Translations under genes and position numbers: made by a program
Assembly (NCBI GenBank): GCA_003648395.1
Contig: QMPB01000241.1
Location: forward strand, 1 to 6,780
Length of the DNA: 6,780 bases
Direction: 5' to 3'
DNA from: Bacteroidota bacterium
GTDB lineage: Bacteria; Bacteroidota; Bacteroidia; Bacteroidales; UBA1556
Notes under the pieces: generated by a model
What the model was told of the DNA's origin: nothing
Databases searched by the model: none
The model's input: only the letters and a program-made list of their open reading frames with translations
Part shown: in pieces, positions 1-5,634 of the stretch
Numbering within the stretch: the stretch's first letter is position 1
Layout: the number at the start of each line of letters is the position of its first letter

Positions 1-1
1 A

Positions 2-517
2 ATGATAAAAGAAGAAATAATACAAAGAGCAGACGAATATCTTCAGAAGTTAAGCGATTCGGATATAGAGAAATATCTACGAACCATTAGCAAAGAGCAG
101 AAGAATATTGTTGATTATGTGATGTCAATGGGTGATATTTTTGAAGATGAGGATGAGTTTTTCAATAAATTTTTATTCTTCTTTATGCTTGTACATCGCT
201 CGTATACCAATCGTTTCAGATTTCTACCAGAAATAACTAAAGATATTATTCTTACTATTGAGGAGAGAGATCAGAAGATGATGGATGAAATGCAGGATAT
301 GGATTCCGAAATATTTGAACAAGAGTTTGATGAATTAATAAAATCTCACCCCCAAAGAATGATGATAGATTTTATTACTCTCGATCTTTTTGAAAGTGAT
401 GAAGAGCAATATGATGATAATCGCCAAGATTTGGATAATATTATCTTTTTCCTAATGTTTACCATTATCAATATCTATGAAGAAAGCTTGGTCCTTAGTC
501 AGAAAACTAAGGGTTAA
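2..517 (+). CDS. Acidic hypothetical protein, upstream partner of queA
   Basis: I do not recognise this 171-residue protein and assign no function. It is strongly acidic, with Asp/Glu clusters at about residues 45-52 (EDEDE), 88-113 and 131-145. There are two hydrophobic, aromatic-rich stretches at about 53-65 and 147-158, too short and too interrupted to be clear membrane spans. No signal peptide, cysteine or metal-binding motif is visible. The composition suggests a mainly helical cytoplasmic protein. The ATG is at the second base of the window, so its ribosome binding site is out of view and the real start could lie further upstream. The gene ends in two consecutive in-frame TAA stops (515-520). 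It lies 31 bases before queA on the same strand and is probably in the same transcript, but that does not show a role in tRNA modification. Coding status is supported by the long uninterrupted frame and normal-looking composition. Confidence 0.75.
   Translation: MIKEEIIQRADEYLQKLSDSDIEKYLRTISKEQKNIVDYVMSMGDIFEDEDEFFNKFLFFFMLVHRSYTNRFRFLPEITKDIILTIEERDQKMMDEMQDMDSEIFEQEFDELIKSHPQRMMIDFITLDLFESDEEQYDDNRQDLDNIIFFLMFTIINIYEESLVLSQKTKG
493..512 (+). other. Stem-loop over the 3' end of the acidic protein gene
   Basis: CCTTAGT (493-499) and ACTAAGG (506-512) are perfect 7-base complements around the six-base loop CAGAAA. A T492-G513 wobble pair could add one more. The stem lies in the last codons of the upstream gene, just before its double stop. 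It is followed by TTAATAAG rather than a run of T, so it is not a standard intrinsic terminator. It could be an RNA processing or stability element between the two genes, or chance. The sequence shows the pairing; any function is inference. Confidence 0.4.
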
Positions 518-548
518 TAAGTAAATCTTAGACAAACAAATTCTTATA

Positions 549-1769
549 ATGCACCCAAAAAATATCTCAATAGCCGATTATAATTATCCTTTACCAGAGG
601 ATAGAATAGCTCAGTATCCTGTAGCCCAGCGTGATAAAAGCAAGCTGCTGATTTCCAATTTAGGAGAAATTAGTGAGTCTGTTTTTGAGAATATTGCTGA
701 TTATTTGCCCAATGATAGCCTTATTGTTTATAATAATACCAAGGTTATTCGAGCACGGATGCAATTCAGAAAACCCACAGGAGCCAAAATTGAGATATTT
801 ATTCTTGAACCATTAGCTCCTACAGTTGAAATTCAAAACTCGTTTTCGGTAACAGCACAATGCGAGTGGAAATGCCTTGTGGGAAATGCCAAAAAATGGA
901 AAGAAGGAGAGCTGGAATTGCAAATGCAATATAATGGTGAGCAGTTTACTATTTTTGCTTCTAAGGGAGAAAATATTGGTAATTCATTTCATATAAATTT
1001 TCGATGGGAGCCTGTGCATTTAACATTTTCTGACGTATTAATTGCCACAGGGAGCATTCCTTTGCCTCCTTATATGAAACGCGATACTGAACAGGAGGAT
1101 GTAGAGCGTTACCAAACAATATATGCAAAGCATCAAGGGTCCGTGGCAGCACCTACTGCTGGATTGCATTTTACCGATTATGTAGAAAACTCTTTGTTAG
1201 AAAAAAATATTAAAAATAACTATGTAAGCCTTCATGTGGGCGCGGGTACTTTTAAACCTGTTTCTTCAGAGAAGATTGAAGGTCACGAAATGCATACCGA
1301 GCAAGTGGTTATTAAAAAGCAATTGGTAGAAGATTTATTGAAATATTCTGACAGAAAAATCATTGCCGTGGGTACTACTACCACCCGAAGTTTGGAGAGT
1401 ATTTATTGGTATGGAGTGAAGCTATTGCAGGATATGAGTGCAAGTTTTCATATCAAACAATGGGACCCTTATGACAACGAATTTGCAAAATATGTAAATG
1501 TTGAGCGAAGTCTGAAGGCTGTAATAGAATATATGAATGCAAACAATATTGATGAGCTACATGGCGATACTCAAATAATAATAGCTCCAAGCTATAAGTT
1601 TAAAATTATAGATATACTAATAACTAATTTTCATCAGCCCAAAAGCACTCTACTACTTTTGGTGTCAGCATTTTATGGTGAAAAGTGGAGAGATTCGTAT
1701 AAGTATGCTCTAGATAATAATTTTAGGTTTTTGAGCTATGGAGATTCCTGCTTATTCTTTAAATCTTGA
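549..1769 (+). CDS. queA: S-adenosylmethionine:tRNA ribosyltransferase-isomerase (QueA), long form
   Basis: QueA transfers and isomerises the ribosyl group of S-adenosylmethionine onto 7-aminomethyl-7-deazaguanine at tRNA position 34, giving epoxyqueuosine, the next-to-last step of queuosine synthesis; it acts in the cytoplasm. Family signatures run the whole length: the N-terminal DYxxPLPExxIAQYP (10-24) with RDKSKLL (28-34), YNNTKVIRAR (61-70), GSIPLPPYMKR (168-178), the YQTIYA to APTAGLHFT block (188-209), SLHVGAGTFKPV (227-238), HEMHTE (246-251), VGTTTTRSLES (274-284), LITNFHQPKSTLLLLVSAF (357-375) and FRFLSYGDS (392-400). At 406 residues it is about 50 longer than the usual 340-360. Most of the excess lies at about 285-338, between the VGTTTTR and final NFHQPKST motifs. 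NFHQPKST has Gln where many homologues have Leu. The start is ATG after an A-rich leader with no strong Shine-Dalgarno. It ends 2 bases from the convergent YihY-family gene. Confidence 0.95.
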   Translation: MHPKNISIADYNYPLPEDRIAQYPVAQRDKSKLLISNLGEISESVFENIADYLPNDSLIVYNNTKVIRARMQFRKPTGAKIEIFILEPLAPTVEIQNSFSVTAQCEWKCLVGNAKKWKEGELELQMQYNGEQFTIFASKGENIGNSFHINFRWEPVHLTFSDVLIATGSIPLPPYMKRDTEQEDVERYQTIYAKHQGSVAAPTAGLHFTDYVENSLLEKNIKNNYVSLHVGAGTFKPVSSEKIEGHEMHTEQVVIKKQLVEDLLKYSDRKIIAVGTTTTRSLESIYWYGVKLLQDMSASFHIKQWDPYDNEFAKYVNVERSLKAVIEYMNANNIDELHGDTQIIIAPSYKFKIIDILITNFHQPKSTLLLLVSAFYGEKWRDSYKYALDNNFRFLSYGDSCLFFKS

Positions 1770-1771
1770 TC

Positions 1772-2806
1772 TTAATCTTCTTGGTCTTCTTCTTTCCCCT
1801 GTAGCAGATCTTTCAAATTATTATAATAATCTTTAAATGGGTGAAGTTTTTCTTGCAATAGAGCCTTTCTTTCAGCTTCATGCTTATCAATAATATCTTG
1901 CTTGGCTTGTACTATTGATGTGTTTATTTCGAAGCCTATTAGCAAAATAAACGCACTAATATATAGCCATACCATTATTATTATAAGTGTAGCAATGGAG
2001 CCGTATAATACGTTATATTTACTGAAATTTGATATATAAATATTGAAAAGGAATGCAACAATTATAAAAACCACAGTTGTAAAAGTAGCTCCCAAAGAGA
2101 TTATCCGGAAGCGCTTTTTATAGGCAGGGGCATACCAATAAATGAATGCAATTTGAAAGAAAAGCATACTTACTCTTATTATCCAGTCTATAACAATAAG
2201 TATATAATACGATGTGCCTTGCACTATATATCCTTGGTCTACCAGTGAATTAATAATAAATTTATCGAAAATAAATCCCGTAATTGTGAATATATTTATA
2301 AAAAAGAAAACTATAAAAAGTACAAATGCTGTTTTATGAACATTTAAATACGAACGGCTTTCCTTTATATGTACAGAGGAGTTAAAGGCTACTATAATAC
2401 TATTAAAACCATTAGTAGCAAACCAAACCGATAATATTAAACTAGCAGAAAGTACTCCATTTTGTGGCTGAGTAATTATTTCGTTAAGAATAGCGATTAC
2501 TTTTTTATCAGTATCGCCAGGCATAAAATCTACAATAAACATCAAAAGCTCTTCATGGAAACCATCAATGGGAATAATAGGAATAAGCGCAAAAATGATT
2601 AATAGAGTAGGAAAAAGAGCCATTAAAAAGTTATAACTAATTGCGGCAGCCCTTTGCGGCAGTACTCCGGCAATAATAGCATCAATAAATAACTCTCCCA
2701 CATCGTAAATTGCAATACCAGCAAAACCAGGAAAAGACACTCTTTTAAGTTTTTCTATAAAATTGTCTATCCTTTTTGTATTACGTATTTTACTTTTTAG
2801 GCTCAA
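1772..2806 (-). CDS. YihY/BrkB-family inner membrane protein
   Basis: This is a 344-residue integral membrane protein of the YihY/virulence factor BrkB family. The family was once annotated as ribonuclease BN, an assignment that proved wrong, and its molecular function is not settled; a transport role has been proposed. About six membrane segments are visible, near residues 52-79, 117-141, 158-180, 200-226, 235-258 and 268-298. The family hallmarks are QRAAAISYNFLMALFP (51-66) in the first segment and VLYGSIATLIIIMVWLY to LIGFEINTS (266-297) in the last. A basic N-terminal tail and a charged, Glu/Lys-rich C-terminal tail (about 299-344) flank the membrane core. The only reasonable start is TTG at 2806: an in-frame stop lies 24 bases upstream (2833-2831), no ATG lies between, and the next internal Met is residue 62, inside the conserved core. 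It is the last gene of the leftward DUF4783-nadC block, 46 bases after nadC. Confidence 0.9.
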   Translation of the reverse strand: MSLKSKIRNTKRIDNFIEKLKRVSFPGFAGIAIYDVGELFIDAIIAGVLPQRAAAISYNFLMALFPTLLIIFALIPIIPIDGFHEELLMFIVDFMPGDTDKKVIAILNEIITQPQNGVLSASLILSVWFATNGFNSIIVAFNSSVHIKESRSYLNVHKTAFVLFIVFFFINIFTITGFIFDKFIINSLVDQGYIVQGTSYYILIVIDWIIRVSMLFFQIAFIYWYAPAYKKRFRIISLGATFTTVVFIIVAFLFNIYISNFSKYNVLYGSIATLIIIMVWLYISAFILLIGFEINTSIVQAKQDIIDKHEAERKALLQEKLHPFKDYYNNLKDLLQGKEEDQED

Positions 2807-2852
2807 ATTTGATATATTTTTAATTTTTATTTATAAATTTTATAGTATTTTA

Positions 2853-3686
2853 TTAAAATGCTACTAGACTCATATCCTGACTTTTAATATGGTGAGTTAG
2901 TGCACCTACACTTATATAATCTACTCCAGTTTCGGCATACAAGCGAATAGTTTCAATTGTAATGCCGCCAGAGGCTTCCGTTTCGTAGCGTTTATCTATT
3001 AGTATTAGCGCTTCCGATATTTGATTAGGAGAATAGTTATCTAGCATTATTCTATGAATATTGCCTTTTTTAAGAACCTGCTCTAGCTCGTTATTATTAC
3101 GTACTTCTATCTCTATTCTTAAATCTAAACTATTATCCGATAAGTATTTATTACAAGAATCAATAGCTTCTGCTATTCCGCCTGCAAAGTCAATATGGTT
3201 ATCTTTAATCATAATCATATCGTAAAGAGCAAAGCGATGATTCTCGCCACCACCAACTTTCACCGAGTATTTCTCAAATTCTCTAAGTAAAGGAGTGGTT
3301 TTTCTTGTGTCAAGAATTTTAGTGCTTGTGCCTTCTATTGCTTTTACATATTTATTTGTAGAAGTGGCAATACCGCTCATCCGCTGCATAAAGTTAAGAG
3401 CTAATCTCTCGCCTGTAAGTATTGAAATTGCTGAGCCAGAAACGATAAAAGCTATGTCTCCAATTTTTACTTGAGTACCATCTTCTATTTTTTTCTCAAA
3501 CTTTAATGTTGAATCTACTTGTCGAAAAACCTCCTCCGCAATATCAATTCCTGCAAGTATGCCATCTTCCTTTATTAGTAGCTTGGCGCTATTAGTAGCG
3601 TTTGTAGGTATTGTAGATAGTGATGAGTAATCGCCAGGGCCAACATCTTCAGCAATAGCACTCTTTATTATTTCTTTTATATTCAT
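2853..3686 (-). CDS. nadC: Nicotinate-nucleotide pyrophosphorylase, carboxylating (quinolinate phosphoribosyltransferase)
   Basis: NadC converts quinolinate and phosphoribosyl pyrophosphate to nicotinate mononucleotide, CO2 and pyrophosphate, the step by which de novo synthesis enters the NAD pathway. The 277 residues match the family's usual length. Conserved features are AIAEDVGPGD (10-19), KEDGILAGI (39-47), LNFMQRMSGIAT (97-108), the substrate-binding DTRKTTP (126-132), KVGGGENHR (143-151), IKDNH (160-164), IEVR (193-196), IMLDN (213-217), EASGGI (237-242) and SVGALTH (259-265). The catalytic-site Arg, Lys, Glu and Asp positions of the family all appear present, so the enzyme looks intact. 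The start is ATG, with a purine-rich AAAAGAAG stretch a few bases upstream. It is the middle gene of the leftward operon, 26 bases after the DUF4783 gene and 46 before the YihY-family gene. The partner genes nadA and nadB are not in this window. Confidence 0.97.
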   Translation of the reverse strand: MNIKEIIKSAIAEDVGPGDYSSLSTIPTNATNSAKLLIKEDGILAGIDIAEEVFRQVDSTLKFEKKIEDGTQVKIGDIAFIVSGSAISILTGERLALNFMQRMSGIATSTNKYVKAIEGTSTKILDTRKTTPLLREFEKYSVKVGGGENHRFALYDMIMIKDNHIDFAGGIAEAIDSCNKYLSDNSLDLRIEIEVRNNNELEQVLKKGNIHRIMLDNYSPNQISEALILIDKRYETEASGGITIETIRLYAETGVDYISVGALTHHIKSQDMSLVAF

Positions 3687-3712
3687 TAATAATCTTCTTT
3701 TAAAAACTTAAA

Positions 3713-4165
3713 TTATTCGTCGTTAAGTTCAAACTCTACAAGATGTAGATTAGCTTTATTGTCTGAGTTTGTAATAAGTAAATATAATTGGTATTCTATA
3801 TTGCTTTCTGTTTTAAGTATAGCAATAACAAACTCACTGCCGCCCGTAGATTTACCACTTTGTTTTACTTTGAAACTCTTTGTTTTATTCTCTTTAAGGA
3901 ATTTTCTCATTACTTCTTGAGCCTGAATTTTTGAATATGAGTTCTCTTTTTCGGGAAGTGCAATCTCTATGGGATTGCTAAAAGTTGACACAAAGTTATC
4001 AATATTATTAGTTTGTAGAGCTTTTATGCATTGAGTTTTAATCTCATTAATGCTTTGCCCTTGCATATTATTGTTAAATAATAATGTAGAAAAGAACATT
4101 AAGACAACTATTCTTAATATTCCTTTGTTTGTAATGATTTGTATGTTTCTATTAATATATGGCAT
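3713..4165 (-). CDS. DUF4783-family secreted or envelope protein
   Basis: This small protein resembles the Bacteroidota family DUF4783, which is found next to nadC in relatives; the function is unknown and the fold is probably NTF2-like. From the start chosen here it has 150 residues. A basic N-terminus (1-18) is followed by a hydrophobic stretch (19-30, IVVLMFFSTLLF) and a polar segment, consistent with a signal peptide or membrane anchor. The mature domain shows the family pattern: an early helix ending in NNIDNFVSTFSNPIEIAL (53-70), ENSYSKIQAQEVMRKFL (74-90), then KSFKVKQSG and beta-rich sequence to the C-terminus. The frame can open at a GTG at 4198, adding 11 residues. I prefer the ATG at 4165 because a good promoter -7 element (4207-4200) ends 2 bases before the GTG, so transcription would begin at or inside those codons. 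It is the first gene of the operon with nadC and the YihY-family gene. Confidence 0.8.
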   Translation of the reverse strand: MPYINRNIQIITNKGILRIVVLMFFSTLLFNNNMQGQSINEIKTQCIKALQTNNIDNFVSTFSNPIEIALPEKENSYSKIQAQEVMRKFLKENKTKSFKVKQSGKSTGGSEFVIAILKTESNIEYQLYLLITNSDNKANLHLVEFELNDE

Positions 4166-4199
4166 ATTATGAACTTGTTTTATTTGTATCCTTAACACG

Positions 4200-4231
4200 C
4201 AAAGTTAATCAATTCTAATTAGTGTCTGCAA
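4200..4231 (-). promoter_or_regulatory. Bacteroidota-type promoter for the DUF4783-nadC-yihY operon
   Basis: Read on the minus strand, TTG (4231-4229, in the context TTATTG) is followed after 21 bases by TAACTTTG (4207-4200), a full match to the Bacteroidota -7 consensus TAnnTTTG at normal spacing from a partial -33 element. Transcription would start a few bases downstream, giving a leader of about 30 bases before the ATG at 4165. The element is seen directly; activity is inferred. Confidence 0.6.
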
Positions 4232-4288
4232 TAAAACTACCTATTTTTGTGTTTTTGATAAGAAAATGTCAAAGATAAGACTTTTGAA

Positions 4289-4336
4289 GTTTTTGAAACT
4301 AAGGAGTTTACATTTGTAAATGACTGTTTCAAAAAC
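4289..4336. repeat. Nested inverted repeat between the acyltransferase gene and the DUF4783 operon
   Basis: GTTTTTGAAAC (4289-4299) and GTTTCAAAAAC (4326-4336) are perfect 11-base inverted repeats. Inside them sits a smaller hairpin, TTTAC (4307-4311) and GTAAA (4316-4320) with a four-base loop. The left arm is also preceded by a near copy of itself (CTTTTGAAG at 4281-4289), giving a short tandem TTTTGAA. The structure lies downstream of the leftward acyltransferase gene and upstream of the operon promoter. Stems are A/T-rich with no U-tract directly after them, so a terminator role is possible but not typical. A protein-binding site is an alternative. Confidence 0.55.
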
Positions 4337-4342
4337 GATAAT

Positions 4343-4360
4343 AACGCAGTATTTGGCGTT
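4343..4360. terminator. Weak stem-loop after the acyltransferase gene
   Basis: AACGC (4343-4347) and GCGTT (4356-4360) can pair around an eight-base loop, 36 bases past the stop of the leftward acyltransferase gene. Transcripts of that gene would cross this hairpin first and then the larger nested repeat. The stem is only five pairs and there is no clear U-run on the minus strand, so this is a tentative termination or RNA 3'-end site. Confidence 0.2.
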
Positions 4361-4395
4361 TTCTTGCAAAAACTAATTAGCTTATCTATTTTAAA

Positions 4396-5328
4396 TTATA
4401 TTTTCCCTAAAAGTTTTAGTATTATTTTCTTTGTTTTACTTATTTGATAGTATCTTATTCCTTTATAATGGAATTCTTCAGCTCCAAAACTTTTGAAAAA
4501 TCTTGCAATTGATGGTGAATTTGAACCTTCAAAATCGAAAATCATTTTGCTATTACAGTTATTCTCTATATAATTATTTATTAAAAAAGGCATTGCCCCT
4601 TTTTCTTTGCCTTCTTCTGATAATCCTGAGAAAATAAATATATATCGATGTTTGTCTTTTAATATAAATATCCCTCCCAATAGATTATTCTCTTTTGAAA
4701 AAGCCGTTGAAATATCCACTAGCCCTTTGTCTATTAATGAATAAATTAGGCGTATTATTTTTTTATAATCATCTTTTGAATACCCTTTTACTTCAGCCCC
4801 TTTATTATTTTTGAATAGATCTATAATTAGCTCTGGTTTTACACTATTGCTAATGCTCAGTGAGTTTTTCTTTGCTTTGTTTATATTTCGTTTTAGATTT
4901 TTAGAATATGAAGATTTTATGGTTTCATAGTCATTTGATAAATCCAATTCTATATTTATATTATCAACAAAACTATATTGATTATTCTTCCTTGTGGGAT
5001 TATTCTTATTAAGGTTTATTTGTGTAAGCTTAAATTCATCGGGAATAGCCATAATAAAGTCATTGACTTTAGAATTGGTTATTTCCTCAATGGAGAATAT
5101 TCCAAGCTGTTGTGTAAGTGTAGGCTGAAAGATGTATTTAAGTCCGTACTTCTCTCGATATGGCATCGGAAATACAGATTTATAATCATCTTCAATTAAG
5201 GCATCCCATTTTTCGGTAACAAAATGCAAATACCATGAATAAGCATAAATTAGAGAATTAGGGGAATTGCTAATACAATTATCCCATTTTCTAAAATCAA
5301 TTTGCTCATGTTTGAGGTATATTATCAT
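4396..5328 (-). CDS. GNAT/FemAB-like acyltransferase
   Basis: This 310-residue protein resembles the FemAB-like branch of the GNAT superfamily (BioF2-like acetyltransferase domain), whose members transfer acyl or aminoacyl groups to amines. The substrate cannot be read from the sequence. Typical features are an N-terminal region with RKWDNCISNSPNS and YSWYLHFV (13-37), the basic helix YSKNLKRNINKAKKN (141-155), a core strand LLGGIFILKDKHRYIFIFSG (216-235), KGAMPFLINNYIE (243-255), and the C-terminal FDFEGSNSPSIARFFKSFGA (264-283). No signal peptide or membrane segment is seen, so it is probably cytoplasmic. The start is ATG at 5328, with no strong Shine-Dalgarno. It stands alone: 230 bases from the operon on its left (to the ATG at 4165) and divergent from the flavoprotein gene. 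Three sampled 60-base lines within it are 22-32 percent G+C, against 33-42 percent for two lines of nadC, so it may be more AT-rich than its neighbours. Confidence 0.8.
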   Translation of the reverse strand: MIIYLKHEQIDFRKWDNCISNSPNSLIYAYSWYLHFVTEKWDALIEDDYKSVFPMPYREKYGLKYIFQPTLTQQLGIFSIEEITNSKVNDFIMAIPDEFKLTQINLNKNNPTRKNNQYSFVDNINIELDLSNDYETIKSSYSKNLKRNINKAKKNSLSISNSVKPELIIDLFKNNKGAEVKGYSKDDYKKIIRLIYSLIDKGLVDISTAFSKENNLLGGIFILKDKHRYIFIFSGLSEEGKEKGAMPFLINNYIENNCNSKMIFDFEGSNSPSIARFFKSFGAEEFHYKGIRYYQISKTKKIILKLLGKI

Positions 5329-5600
5329 ATTATTTTGGATAGGATTGTCTTAATTTATACTTTACCTATTATTAATTCTGTAAAAGTACGTAGATTTGGT
5401 ATATTATTGATTTAAATAATTAGGTAGGATTATAGCCTATAGAGAACTGATAAATAATTTAAAACATGATTAACTGCAATGTATTGAATATATGATTTTA
5501 AATAGCGTGTTAATTATTGTATCTGTAAATTAAAGGAAATGAGTATTTTGAGTTAAAACTTGAAATTGCTATTTAGAATAAGAAATCAAAAAAAACACTC

Positions 5601-5608
5601 TAATTTTG
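5601..5608 (+). promoter_or_regulatory. Possible -7 promoter element of the flavoprotein gene
   Basis: TAATTTTG is an exact match to the Bacteroidota -7 consensus TAnnTTTG, 26 bases before the ATG. This would give a short leader containing the ribosome binding site. No TTG or TTTG lies at the expected -33 distance, so the promoter is only half supported; in such AT-rich sequence a chance match is possible. Confidence 0.4.
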
Positions 5609-5621
5609 AATTGTTCTAAAT

Positions 5622-5629
5622 AAGGAAAA
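5622..5629 (+). promoter_or_regulatory. Ribosome binding site of the flavoprotein gene
   Basis: AAGGAAAA ends five bases before the ATG at 5635. It is the clearest Shine-Dalgarno-like sequence in the window and fixes this start; the next residues, KKIVILGGGFAG, begin the nucleotide-binding fold at once, as expected for a true N-terminus. Confidence 0.6.
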
Positions 5630-5634
5630 TAAAT

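Larger units (their letters stand above)
5329..5634. other. Divergent intergenic spacer
   Basis: These 306 bases separate the leftward acyltransferase gene from the rightward flavoprotein gene. I find no credible coding frame, the longest ATG-initiated one noticed being nine codons near 5466. There is no tRNA-like fold and no long repeat. On the plus strand TAATTTTG (5601-5608) fits a promoter for the flavoprotein. TAGATTTG (5391-5398) also matches the -7 consensus but lacks a -33 partner and sits more than 200 bases from the gene. No consensus promoter for the leftward gene is visible. Confidence 0.6.

Noticed and set aside
961..1152. Minus-strand open frame inside queA
   Set aside because: It lies wholly opposite strongly conserved QueA motifs and its translation resembles no protein.
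4358..4373. GTTTT / AAAAC hairpin overlapping the GCGTT arm
   Set aside because: Four A-T pairs with a single G-C pair and a loop that competes with the neighbouring stem; too weak to support.
4215..4380. Two copies of the palindrome CTAATTAG (4215-4222 and 4373-4380)
   Set aside because: An eight-base AT-rich palindrome recurring in an AT-rich spacer is expected by chance, and the flanks differ.
4978..5199. Plus-strand open frame inside the acyltransferase gene
   Set aside because: It is antisense to a recognisable coding gene, with no ribosome binding site and no protein-like pattern.
5391..5398. TAGATTTG as a second promoter for the flavoprotein gene
   Set aside because: It matches TAnnTTTG but has no TTG at the -33 distance and would leave a leader of over 200 bases; such 8-mers are frequent in AT-rich DNA.
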